Origin: CAWKDC01 sp044445605
GTDB taxonomy: Bacteria > Pseudomonadota > Gammaproteobacteria > JABCZS01
Length of the DNA: 56,960 nt
Assembly: GCA_044445605.1 (NCBI GenBank)
Contig: JBIOEA010000013.1
Span: 1-56,960 of the forward strand
Direction of reading: 5' to 3'
Shown in pieces: positions 35,697-44,065 of this stretch. The notes under the pieces are model-generated. The model was given only the letters and a program-made list of their open reading frames with translations, was not told where the DNA came from and did no database searches. Made by a program: the position numbers and the translations under genes. Position 1 is the first letter of the stretch. Each line of letters opens with the position of its first letter.

Positions 35697-36947
35697 ATGA
35701 TGAATGCTGGCGCCTATCAAGGCTGGTACGACAAACTCCAAACAAATCAACCTATTCCAAATCCCATCGACAACACGCTCGAAGGCATGAAAGCGCTCCT
35801 TGAAGATACCGAGGTAGACGACAGGCACAAAGCTGCCGCCGCCGAATTCTTAAAACGAACCAAATACAAAAATAGGGCCAGCAATCTCTTCGCAGCCTTT
35901 TGCTCTTTGGGCGCTGCCTTTTCCTCCATGGCCTATTTTCTCCTTATACGGGATCATTCGCTCGACTTAGACGAATGGAAATTCCTCATTGCGCCGACGC
36001 TCGTAGGGCTTTTTGTGTTTGGAGCAACATGGTACACCTATCGACACGACACAGCAGAATGGATGCTCGATTTCTCGTTCAAAGAATTCAGGGCAAAAGA
36101 GCGGGACTGGAAAGACTTTGGCATTTATTTCCTCACCTTCTTGGTGGTGGCAATGGAAATCGCGCTATCGGGATATGGCGTGACGGAATTGAATTTAGGC
36201 GAGGCAGAAACCAGCATGGTTTGGTTGGTTTGCCTTGCTGCATTGGTCCCCGAATGGGCGCAAACGCATAAATATTTAGAAAAATGGATCAAGGGGCCTC
36301 ACGAAAATAAAGAATTTGAGGGTCGTCAACAAAAATGGCTGAAATTCTACGAGGCCTGCAGTTACATCACGCTCGCTTTTTGGGGCATGGCCATTTTCCC
36401 TTTATTAGAAGAAAACTCGAATGCGTGGTTTGCAAGTGCTGCCGTGATCTTTTATGTATTCTTAGGTAAACCTTACATGAAGGAAAAGGCGAAGGACCAG
36501 GTTAATGATCAATTTACGTCGGCGTCCACGGTAGCGGCAGGATGCTATAACTACTCGTACCCCATATCACGCATTGGTAATGGCATCGGTGATCTGGCTT
36601 TTTCGGCCTATGGTTTTTTCGAAGCCTTAAAAGCATTTGACTTGATGAAGGAAGATGAAAGGCCCATGGATTCATTTGAATTCCATGGGGGTGAATGCTA
36701 TAAGACCTGGATCATTATCGTTTCCGCGGTGATTGTCGTGGGAGCGAGCTGCGTTGGATCGTTTTTGATGTCAGCCGGTGGCGATCAAAAAAGTTATGGC
36801 ACAAAAATTGAAGAAGCGGAAAAACTGATACAGCACCCTCCGCCGGCGGCTTCTCCGGCAACATCTAACGTCGTGTCCTTTTCCATGTGGCATAACGTTG
36901 TAGACGTCCCCACACCTGCCAGCATAAAAAAATCCAACACTCCCTAA
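35697..36947 (+). CDS. Orphan polytopic membrane protein between amiB and mutL
   Basis: A 416-residue protein I do not recognise. After a soluble N-terminus (about 60 residues) there are about seven hydrophobic segments, the first at about 62-84 and the last at about 340-360 (WIIIVSAVIVVGASCVGSF). The C-terminal ~55 residues are soluble and Pro/Ser-rich (HPPPAASPATSNVVSF). Charged loops such as KFRAKERDWKDF-like stretches alternate with the helices. It interrupts an otherwise conserved amiB-mutL pair and has its own promoter. It resembles the orphan at 31192 in general build (polytopic, charged loops, no signal peptide), but I see no clear sequence match between them. Confidence 0.6.
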   Translation: MMNAGAYQGWYDKLQTNQPIPNPIDNTLEGMKALLEDTEVDDRHKAAAAEFLKRTKYKNRASNLFAAFCSLGAAFSSMAYFLLIRDHSLDLDEWKFLIAPTLVGLFVFGATWYTYRHDTAEWMLDFSFKEFRAKERDWKDFGIYFLTFLVVAMEIALSGYGVTELNLGEAETSMVWLVCLAALVPEWAQTHKYLEKWIKGPHENKEFEGRQQKWLKFYEACSYITLAFWGMAIFPLLEENSNAWFASAAVIFYVFLGKPYMKEKAKDQVNDQFTSASTVAAGCYNYSYPISRIGNGIGDLAFSAYGFFEALKAFDLMKEDERPMDSFEFHGGECYKTWIIIVSAVIVVGASCVGSFLMSAGGDQKSYGTKIEEAEKLIQHPPPAASPATSNVVSFSMWHNVVDVPTPASIKKSNTP

Positions 36948-36970
36948 ATAAAATAAACTAAAATACTGGC

Positions 36971-38593
36971 ATGACCGATCGCATCCGTTTATTACCTCCT
37001 ATCTTGGCTAACCAAATCGCCGCCGGCGAAGTGGTTGAACGTCCTGCATCACTGGTAAAAGAGCTGGTTGAAAACAGCCTGGATGCCGGCGCCACACACA
37101 TCCGAATTTACCTTGAAAAGGGTGGCAAGCAACGCGTCCGTGTGGAAGACAATGGGCGTGGCATTGAACCTGAAGACATGTTGCTTGCATTATCCGCGCA
37201 TGCTACCAGCAAAATTTATTCGCCCGCTGATTTAGCGCAAATCAGCACATTAGGGTTCAGAGGCGAGGCGTTAGCCAGCATGGCCTCTGTGTCGCGATTG
37301 ACCTTAACTTCACGACGCGAACCCCATGAAGCGATGAGTGTGCAAGTTGAAGGCCGTGATATGACGCCGATCGTCAAGCCTGCCGCCCATCCTCAAGGCA
37401 CGAGTGTTGATGTACAACAATTATTTTTTAACACACCCGCACGTGCCAAATTTTTAAAGAGTGATCGCACCGAATTGCTCATGGTCGAAGAAACATTAAA
37501 GCGGATGGTGTTGATGCATCCGGGGGTGTCTTTTCAATTATTTCACGATAAAAAGTGCATTAAACGGTACGATGCGGCGCAAGATTTTAAACCGCGGATT
37601 CAACAAGTGTTATCCCGAACGTTTACCGATGGGGCTTTTACCGTCGATGAGTCGATCACGCAAATGCGATTACACGGTTGGCTGGGTGCATTTGATGGCG
37701 CACGTTCGAGTAATGACCACGCTTATTTTTACGTCAATGGCCGTGCGCTTCGCGACAAAATGTTATTGCATGCGGTGCGATTAGCCTATGGCGAACGTTT
37801 ATTTGCGGGGCGGTTCCCATCCTATGTATTATTTTTGGAATGCGATCCGGCCAGTGTTGATGTGAATGTGCATCCGACAAAACATGAAGTACGTTTCCGT
37901 GAGTCACGATTAGTTCACGATTTTATCGTGCAGAGCATTGAGAAAGTATTTGAGCCGGCATTGCCTGTGGCGAACCCGACAATGACGACGATGCAAACAA
38001 TACACGCCCATCCTATTTTGCCGACGGTGTCTCCAACGACATACAAGCCTCTGCCAGCGTATTCGCCACCGGCGCGTTCATTTTCATTACCGCCCATCAC
38101 GTTATCATTGGGGCGCGTGTTGGCGATTCTGTCGAAGTCGGTTGTCGTCACACAAAAAGACGATTGTTTATTCGCGATCGATTGGCAAAAAACATTGGTT
38201 CAATGCTGCATCAAGCGATTTGTTGAGGCGATAGCGTCAGGCGATATTCCGACGATGCCATTACTTGAGCCATGGCCACTGCCCATGGATGTTTCAGAAG
38301 CGTGGGTGCAGCAATCGCAAACATTAGGTTTTGATATTCAATGCGTGGGGAAATCACAATATGTGATACGCACGATTCCCCTGTGTTTACAAGGTGTGCA
38401 ACGAGCCGCATGGGATCTCGATAAATCAACATCATCAGACAATATTATGAAAAGTTTTGCGAAAGCGTGGGCGGCCTCACACCCGACCGATCATCAGCGC
38501 ATCACCGAAACCTTAGCCATGTGTGAAGCCGTACTGGGGCTCGATGGTATAGAGCATCGTAAATATCATCCGCAAGAACTCGTGAACCTGTAG
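36971..38593 (+). CDS. mutL: DNA mismatch repair protein MutL
   Basis: A 540-residue protein. The GHKL ATPase domain fills the first ~330 residues: LANQIAAGEVVERPASLVKE, ENSLDAGAT, VEDNGRGIEPEDM, STLGFRGEALASMASVS and VNVHPTKHEVRF. A Pro-rich linker (about 345-375) leads to a short C-terminal dimerisation domain. The DQHAxxERxxYE and CPHGRP-type motifs of endonuclease-active MutL are not found, so it should rely on a separate nicking enzyme such as MutH. It is shorter than Escherichia coli MutL (615), mainly in the linker. It begins 23 bp after the orphan gene. Confidence 0.96.
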   Translation: MTDRIRLLPPILANQIAAGEVVERPASLVKELVENSLDAGATHIRIYLEKGGKQRVRVEDNGRGIEPEDMLLALSAHATSKIYSPADLAQISTLGFRGEALASMASVSRLTLTSRREPHEAMSVQVEGRDMTPIVKPAAHPQGTSVDVQQLFFNTPARAKFLKSDRTELLMVEETLKRMVLMHPGVSFQLFHDKKCIKRYDAAQDFKPRIQQVLSRTFTDGAFTVDESITQMRLHGWLGAFDGARSSNDHAYFYVNGRALRDKMLLHAVRLAYGERLFAGRFPSYVLFLECDPASVDVNVHPTKHEVRFRESRLVHDFIVQSIEKVFEPALPVANPTMTTMQTIHAHPILPTVSPTTYKPLPAYSPPARSFSLPPITLSLGRVLAILSKSVVVTQKDDCLFAIDWQKTLVQCCIKRFVEAIASGDIPTMPLLEPWPLPMDVSEAWVQQSQTLGFDIQCVGKSQYVIRTIPLCLQGVQRAAWDLDKSTSSDNIMKSFAKAWAASHPTDHQRITETLAMCEAVLGLDGIEHRKYHPQELVNL

Positions 38594-38669
38594 AGGGGGG
38601 GATAAGAGATACATAGCTAAGCCCCATGCGTTGTATAGAAGATTCGCCATACAAAATGAGAACCGCTGC

Positions 38670-38706
38670 TTGTAGAGGGGGAGGGGATGTTTCGCCCCCC
38701 CTACAA
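38670..38706. terminator. GC-rich hairpin between mutL and miaA
   Basis: ttgtagaggggg pairs with ccccccctacaa around aggggatgtttcg. It is about 75 bp after the mutL stop and 20 bp before miaA. The gatgtttcgcccc part matches the dispersed repeat family, so this is probably a repeat copy acting as a partial terminator or leader stem. Confidence 0.55.
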
Positions 38707-38726
38707 ATTGTTGTACACTACCCCCC

Positions 38727-39611
38727 ATGAACACGCATGCAGAAAAACAGGTTATTTTCCTGATGGGCCCAACAGGCGCAGGCAAGACAGCATTGGCCTT
38801 AAAGATGGCCGATGAACGGCCTGTCGCGCTGATCAATGTGGATTCCGCGCAGGTATACCGGGGCTTAGATATTGGCAGTGCCAAGCTGTCCAAATCGATG
38901 TTAGCACGGTACCCTCATGCATTAATAGACGTATGTGACCCTGCAACCCCTTATAATGTGGCAGATTTTTGTCGGGATGCGATGATGGCTATCGAGGAGG
39001 CATTTGCCCAAGGTAAGACACCATTGTTGGTCGGCGGGACGATGATGTATTTTCGAGCCCTGATGCAGGGGTTGTCAGCGCTGCCCCAGGCGAGTCCAGA
39101 GGTGAGGGCGGCCATCCTGATGCAGGCTCAGGAAAAGGGCTGGCCCGCCATGCATGCCCTCTTGGCACAGGTGGATCCGGCGATAGCTGCCCGATTGAAG
39201 CCCAACGATGCGCAACGTATCTCAAGAGCATTAGAGGTTTATGAAATGACTGGGCGTCCCTTATCGGACTGGCAGGCAGAACCGACGGTTGCGTTCCCTT
39301 ATCCCATTGAGGCGATAGGGTTGATGCCTGAGGATAGGGCTGCCTTGCATGCAGCGCTCGAAAAACGCTTTGATGCGATGTTAGCCGAAGGGTTCCTGGA
39401 AGAGGTAGAAGGATTACGGGCTCGTGAGGATTTGCACGCTGATTTACCCGCGATAAAATCGGTAGGTTATCAGCAAGCCTGGGCCTATTTAAATGGGGAA
39501 ACAGATTTTGACACGTTTCGAGCATTGAGTATTATTGCCACACGGCAGCTCGCTAAGCGGCAGATGACGTGGTTGCGCAGTTGGCCGGGGCTTAATGGAC
39601 ATACACCCTAG
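38727..39611 (+). CDS. miaA: tRNA dimethylallyltransferase MiaA
   Basis: A 294-residue enzyme that adds a dimethylallyl group to A37 of tRNAs reading UNN codons. The P-loop GPTGAGKT is at 14-21. NVDSAQVYRGLDIGSAKLS, DVCDPATPYNVADF, LLVGGTMMYFRALMQGL and IKSVGYQQAWAYL are family signatures. It is of normal length. In related genomes hfq follows directly; here a 7-kb block comes between. Confidence 0.96.
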   Translation: MNTHAEKQVIFLMGPTGAGKTALALKMADERPVALINVDSAQVYRGLDIGSAKLSKSMLARYPHALIDVCDPATPYNVADFCRDAMMAIEEAFAQGKTPLLVGGTMMYFRALMQGLSALPQASPEVRAAILMQAQEKGWPAMHALLAQVDPAIAARLKPNDAQRISRALEVYEMTGRPLSDWQAEPTVAFPYPIEAIGLMPEDRAALHAALEKRFDAMLAEGFLEEVEGLRAREDLHADLPAIKSVGYQQAWAYLNGETDFDTFRALSIIATRQLAKRQMTWLRSWPGLNGHTP

Positions 39612-39665
39612 GCGGGGCTAGACTCAATATAATGAGATAGTACCCCCCATTTTGAGGAGAATGTC

Positions 39666-40001
39666 ATGAAATTATTCAAATGCTTATCCATTGCCACTGT
39701 ATTGGTGACGTTCGGTTTGAGCGCCGCTTATGCAGGTTGTTCTGTACCGAGAGATCAAAAATCTACAGACCTTGGGAATTGTTATGAGAATCTTGAAAAG
39801 AACTACTTTGGTTATAGAGGTTCTGCAAAGAATGCTCCTAATCTTAATGGGATGCAGAAAACCGCGATTGCAAATTGTAAATCGGCTTGTACTACCGCGG
39901 CAAACATTGCTTATGACAATTGTTATACAACTAGCCAGCATTATACGGACTGTGATAATTGCGCGACACAGATAAATCAATCAGCATGTCAAACAAAATA
40001 G
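39666..40001 (+). CDS. Small secreted cysteine-rich protein
   Basis: A 111-residue protein with a clear signal peptide (1-23, ending AAYA) and GAGGAG before the ATG. The mature chain of about 88 residues holds eight Cys (the second mature residue, then C, then CKSAC, NC, DCDNC and a final C), enough for four disulfides. No known family was recognised. TATAAT 36 bp upstream may be its -10. Its last 21 bp overlap the end of the convergent aminotransferase-SDR gene. Confidence 0.65.
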   Translation: MKLFKCLSIATVLVTFGLSAAYAGCSVPRDQKSTDLGNCYENLEKNYFGYRGSAKNAPNLNGMQKTAIANCKSACTTAANIAYDNCYTTSQHYTDCDNCATQINQSACQTK

Positions 40002-41900
40002 TGTCTTGATCCTCTTCGATACCCACGCTGGAAATAAAGCGTTGATCGCGATGGAGAGACGCGTTGCCCACGGCACGATGATTTCGTTATTCGAAAACAA
40101 AGCATCGATGGCTTGTTGGGCAACGTGTTCAGGTTGCACTGAAGCGGTCGATTTTTCATCACGTCGATAATAACTCAATGCTTTTCTACCAAGACGATGT
40201 GCGGTTATCGTGGGCATATGCGGTGGAACGAATGTTGTCACATTAACGCCAGTATCATGCATCTCACGTGTTAACGCTTCACTAAAACTCCATAGAGCGC
40301 CCTTTGATGCAGCATAATCTGAAAACAAGGGCAATGCGCAACGGCTGCCTGATGTGACAATATTTAATATGGCGCCATATTTCTTTTCTATCATATGCGG
40401 AAGAAACGCCTTGATCAATCGAATGGGTGAAAAACAATTCACTTCAAACGAACGTTGGACATCATTGAAATCTAAGTCTGTCACAAGATGCGCATCGGCA
40501 GAAGCCGCATTATTCACGAGCACATCAAACATATGATGGTGTTGAATAAAATTATCGACTTGTTTTGGATCAGCTAAATCGACAACACTTGTTTGAACCT
40601 CCACAGGGAAATATTCTTTGATCTCATGGGCTGTGCGCGAAAGTGCTGCTTGATCTCGGGCAATGAGATGCACGTTGCAACCTCGTTTGGCCAATTCGAT
40701 GGCGAGAGCTTTTCCAAGACCTTGGGTGGCGCCTGTGATCAATGCATTTTTAAAAGATGGATCAGAAGGAGGTAATATGGAAAAATTGTGAGGTACAGCT
40801 GTCGTGATAATGCTCTGGCTCACGTTTTTCGCTTTTTGAAGGATCCGAATCATTGTTTCGAGTTCGGTAGGCGTATTGGATGCATGAGGACTGATGCGCA
40901 AGGTATCATTGCGGAACGTCACGATAATGTTTTGGTCGTGACAGGCTTTCTGGATAAGTGTTTTTTCGTGTGGTGAAACACGAAGTGTCACTATACCAGA
41001 ATGATAGGGCCCCTCGGAAGATAATAAAGGATAACCCAATGGCTTAATATTATCCATCAACATTTTTTTATGATGTTGAAGGGTGCTGAAAATATGATCC
41101 CATCCCATCGTGCTTAATGTTTGAATGCTTTTAGATAGCCCAGCGATCACCGCAACATCAGGCAAGCCTGGTTCAAAACGTCGCGCACCGTCACAGAATG
41201 TCAGTGATGTGCAGTTGAAGTCGCCAGCATTTTTCATACTCGCCCAGCCGACCGTGGGTACAAAAAGAGAGGGAAGGATGCGTTTGTTGATGAATAAAAA
41301 TCCGCTGCCAACAGGGCCGAGTAACCATTTTTGTCCGCCACAAGCAAGGAAGTCACAGTCCCATTGTTTAACGTTCACGGGGATAGCCCCAACCGCTTGA
41401 ATGCCATCGATGGCCACCAAAATGCCGCGATCATGACAAAACTGTGTTAAGGCAGTGATGTCATGTCCTCGTCCGTTTTCATAAGAGACCGCGGAGAGTG
41501 CGAGGAGTTTGACGTTGTGCAGTGGCATGTTTGAAAGCGTTTCGATGATGTTATCACCGGTTGCAAATGATTCAGCCATCACGCCTTTATGTGTTAAGTT
41601 TTGCCACACATAACGGTTGGAGGGAAACTCATCTGAAGGGAATAAAACACGGTCGCCATGTTGCCACACAATGCTTTCAGCCATCAGCGACAGTGCAGAA
41701 GAAGTGTTTGTGGTAAACGTTATTTCTTCAGCAGATGCATGAATTGTATTTGCAACCATCGCTCGCGCAGATTCAATTTCGGCAAGCCATGCTTCAATGT
41801 GTAATGATAATGGCTCGGTGCCTTGACGAATGATGTTGATCATGTGATCAGCGCTTTGTTTCAATAAAGGTGCTGTGGCAGCATAGTTGAGAAACAGCAT
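39981..41900 (-). CDS. Fusion of class V PLP enzyme (aminotransferase/NifS-like) and short-chain dehydrogenase
   Basis: A 639-residue two-domain protein. I start at ATG 41900 (MLFLNYAATAPLLKQ), with AAGGGGAAT upstream; a TTG seven codons earlier is possible. Residues 1 to about 370 are a fold-type I class V PLP domain with ITFTTNTSSALSLMAES, VAIDGIQAVGAIPV and the cofactor lysine in CGGQKWLLGP. TLRISPHASNT ends it; the cysteine loop of true cysteine desulfurases is missing, so desulfurase activity is unlikely. From about 390 comes an SDR domain: ALITGATQGLGKALAIELAK, VNNAA and YAASKG (Tyr/Lys catalytic pair). It is the last gene of the MarR-led lipid operon, 13 bp after the CDP-alcohol transferase. 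It could make or oxidise/reduce an amino-containing head group; substrate unknown. Confidence 0.8.
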   Translation of the reverse strand: MLFLNYAATAPLLKQSADHMINIIRQGTEPLSLHIEAWLAEIESARAMVANTIHASAEEITFTTNTSSALSLMAESIVWQHGDRVLFPSDEFPSNRYVWQNLTHKGVMAESFATGDNIIETLSNMPLHNVKLLALSAVSYENGRGHDITALTQFCHDRGILVAIDGIQAVGAIPVNVKQWDCDFLACGGQKWLLGPVGSGFLFINKRILPSLFVPTVGWASMKNAGDFNCTSLTFCDGARRFEPGLPDVAVIAGLSKSIQTLSTMGWDHIFSTLQHHKKMLMDNIKPLGYPLLSSEGPYHSGIVTLRVSPHEKTLIQKACHDQNIIVTFRNDTLRISPHASNTPTELETMIRILQKAKNVSQSIITTAVPHNFSILPPSDPSFKNALITGATQGLGKALAIELAKRGCNVHLIARDQAALSRTAHEIKEYFPVEVQTSVVDLADPKQVDNFIQHHHMFDVLVNNAASADAHLVTDLDFNDVQRSFEVNCFSPIRLIKAFLPHMIEKKYGAILNIVTSGSRCALPLFSDYAASKGALWSFSEALTREMHDTGVNVTTFVPPHMPTITAHRLGRKALSYYRRDEKSTASVQPEHVAQQAIDALFSNNEIIVPWATRLSIAINALFPAWVSKRIKTLFCLTC

Positions 41901-41913
41901 TTTATTCCCCTTT

Positions 41914-42516
41914 TTATACAACCTTTTTAAGCCTTAATCCCACCGTCAGCGTTCCACCGATAATGACCCAATACAAAAAGATCGCGATGAAATCAACATG
42001 CCACGCATAGACACTACTCAAATATGCGAGCAATGAAAATACGCACAATGCAACTAAGCGATCAGTTTGACCGGCAGGCCCTACACTTTGGATCGGTTTT
42101 TCCACGAGCAATCCAATCAATCCTGAAAAGGTAATCATCCACGACATCCCCATGGCAATGACCCCTGGCACTAACCACTTAGGATTTGCGCACGCAATCG
42201 CGCCCATGACCATCACATCGGCGACTTCGGGTGTGAGTCGATTCATGATTTCGCCTACCGGGCCTGTCTTGTTAAAATGTTCTGCGACCAACCCATCGAG
42301 GGTCCCAAAAAACATTCGTAACACACAAAGCGCAATCGCAATGAGATAAAAGTCAGGATGTCCGTTTGCCGCATGCAGATAACAATAGGCTGTTACAATG
42401 CCGATTGGGATCAGCAAGCTGCTGATCAGATTAGGGCTAATGTTCTTGCACATTGGCAATATGCCTTGAATCAACCGTCTGACGGGATATTTCAATTGAT
42501 ACAGTCCAATCGCCAT
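41914..42516 (-). CDS. CDP-alcohol phosphatidyltransferase-like membrane protein (YnbA-like)
   Basis: A 200-residue membrane protein with about six hydrophobic helices. The family motif DGxxAR-x8-GxxxD-xxxD appears as DGLVAEHFNKTGPVGEIMN: the Arg is Glu, the third Asp is Asn, and the first and fourth Asp are also replaced, though a later Asp follows (PEVAD). As I recall, Escherichia coli YnbA shows a similar Asn at the third position. The start GLYQLKYPVRRLI and GPAGQTDRLVAL near the end also resemble YnbA. Ordinary members join a CDP-linked lipid to an alcohol. With so many changed metal ligands its chemistry may be altered. It starts 1 bp after the methyltransferase stop. Confidence 0.75.
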   Translation of the reverse strand: MAIGLYQLKYPVRRLIQGILPMCKNISPNLISSLLIPIGIVTAYCYLHAANGHPDFYLIAIALCVLRMFFGTLDGLVAEHFNKTGPVGEIMNRLTPEVADVMVMGAIACANPKWLVPGVIAMGMSWMITFSGLIGLLVEKPIQSVGPAGQTDRLVALCVFSLLAYLSSVYAWHVDFIAIFLYWVIIGGTLTVGLRLKKVV

Positions 42517-42517
42517 A

Positions 42518-43336
42518 TTACACCTCTGATTTCAGAGGTTTTTGCGCTTTGATCACGGAATAAAAATTATTCGCATCGGTGAGTGTTTCTTGTACGTCAA
42601 AGCCCAAGATTCTCAGCCAGCTTTGAATGGTTTCAACCGGACGCATGGTCATTTTTAACGCTTCATGGTTAAAATCCAAAAAGACGGCTTCTATGAGCTT
42701 GAGCCTTCGATTATTCGATTGTACCGACAATATGAAATAGCCGCCAGGTTGTAGCGCATCATAAATGATCTTCATCGATTGCTTGACGAGATTATCGTCG
42801 TTGAACCAATCGTAAAACCCGGAGGATACAGCTACATTAGGTTTAGGATGTAGCGACAAGATTTGTTCCGCATTAAACGCATCACCTTGTTCAAATAAAA
42901 CAGAATGAAGGTTCAGCTTTTCAGCAGCCGCTTTACCTTCTTCTGACCAACGTGCGTCATAATCTCGGCAACGGGCAAAGAGATTTTCTTCACCTACTTT
43001 TTGAATGACCGATAAAATGTACGAGCCAGGGCCTGAAGCGACGTCAAGAATCGATATCTTCTCGCGTTTTTCTTTTAGATCGTGAATCGAAGATACCATC
43101 AATGATTCTAAATGTTGACGGCGAATTCTCACTGCGACCCAGCCAGGATCATTAAGAAACAATTTATCAAACACGATGCCGATGCCGAATGTGCCAGAAG
43201 GTTGATTCTTGTAAATGTAATCGAGTGTTTTACCCGAAGTGAGCCCATACTCAAAGCACATTCGGATAGCAGTGCTGGTCTGTCCAATGGTTTTAAAAAA
43301 TAGACGGTATATCGCGTAACGTATATCATTAAACAT
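42518..43336 (-). CDS. Class I SAM-dependent methyltransferase (like the C-terminal half of YnbC)
   Basis: A 272-residue protein. After a conserved ~80-residue N-terminal section (MFNDIRYAIYRLFFKTIGQ, FEYGLTSGKTLDYIYKNQ) comes a Rossmann methyltransferase domain with motif I DVASGPGSYIL, an acidic RDYDARW segment and GDAF. The N-terminal section is what I recall from the methyltransferase half of E. coli YnbC, where it is fused to a hydrolase; here the hydrolase half is absent. Its first 8 bp overlap the acyltransferase end. Position between acyltransferase and CDP-alcohol transferase suggests a lipid or lipid precursor as substrate (inference). Confidence 0.78.
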   Translation of the reverse strand: MFNDIRYAIYRLFFKTIGQTSTAIRMCFEYGLTSGKTLDYIYKNQPSGTFGIGIVFDKLFLNDPGWVAVRIRRQHLESLMVSSIHDLKEKREKISILDVASGPGSYILSVIQKVGEENLFARCRDYDARWSEEGKAAAEKLNLHSVLFEQGDAFNAEQILSLHPKPNVAVSSGFYDWFNDDNLVKQSMKIIYDALQPGGYFILSVQSNNRRLKLIEAVFLDFNHEALKMTMRPVETIQSWLRILGFDVQETLTDANNFYSVIKAQKPLKSEV

Positions 43337-44063
43337 GATGAACCTCCAACAGGTTTTTTAATGCAACCACTTCGGTTTGAAGTGTTGCGGCAATGGTTTC
43401 ATAGGCTTGCGCTTCTGAAGGGAACTCGTTAAATTGCATCGGTTTTCCGATGATGATGGTAACCTTGTGAGGCTTGAGTAAAATCGAGCCTTTACCCCAC
43501 GCGCGGTGTGCATCTTTAATATAGGCCGGCACAACGATATGATCTGTGCCCGCGGTTAAGATTCCAATCCCTTTTTTGAAAGGGTTCATGACACCATCTT
43601 TTGCGCGGGTGCCTTCGGGGAACATAATAAGCACCTGATTTTTCTCATTCAATGTTTTCGCACATGTTTCCAAGCTTTTCCGTTTCTCTGCATGCCGATC
43701 AAAAGGAATAGCATTCACAAAAACAGCCGAGAATAAACTTTTCAAGAATGATGAGAAGAAATATTCCTTGGCAGCCACGGAATAGGTTGTTGAGACTTTA
43801 TGCAAGGGGACGGCTGCGGATAAACATAACGAGTCCAAATGACTTGTATGATTGGCGATCAACAGAAACGTTTTATCCTTGGGTAAATTTTCTTCCCCAA
43901 TGATGTCGAGTCTGAAATAAACCTTCAAGAAAGTGCGTAACACTATATTCCAACCGTATCTGAATATCGAGTGTGTCATGTCTGCTTCGCGCGGAAAAGC
44001 GACGAGCTTTTCTGAGATCGTTTTATCCATCGATGGCGAAGGTTTGTAGAACCAATTTTTCAT
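43329..44063 (-). CDS. 1-acyl-glycerol-3-phosphate acyltransferase (PlsC family)
   Basis: A 244-residue membrane-associated acyltransferase. The HX4D catalytic motif is in NHTSHLDSL (about residue 75) and the second motif FPEGTRAKDG follows at about 150. Between them are PFDRHAEKRKS and later VPAYIKDAHRAWGKGS. The family moves an acyl chain from acyl-ACP or acyl-CoA to lysophosphatidate. As part of a lipid operon it may be specialised rather than the housekeeping enzyme. It starts 2 bp after the cdsA-like gene and overlaps the methyltransferase by 8 bp. Confidence 0.88.
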   Translation of the reverse strand: MKNWFYKPSPSMDKTISEKLVAFPREADMTHSIFRYGWNIVLRTFLKVYFRLDIIGEENLPKDKTFLLIANHTSHLDSLCLSAAVPLHKVSTTYSVAAKEYFFSSFLKSLFSAVFVNAIPFDRHAEKRKSLETCAKTLNEKNQVLIMFPEGTRAKDGVMNPFKKGIGILTAGTDHIVVPAYIKDAHRAWGKGSILLKPHKVTIIIGKPMQFNEFPSEAQAYETIAATLQTEVVALKNLLEVHHV

Positions 44064-44065
44064 GA

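Noticed and set aside
39981..41900. Cysteine desulfurase (NifS/IscS/SufS)
   Set aside because: The C-terminal loop with the catalytic cysteine is absent, and no iron-sulfur genes are nearby.
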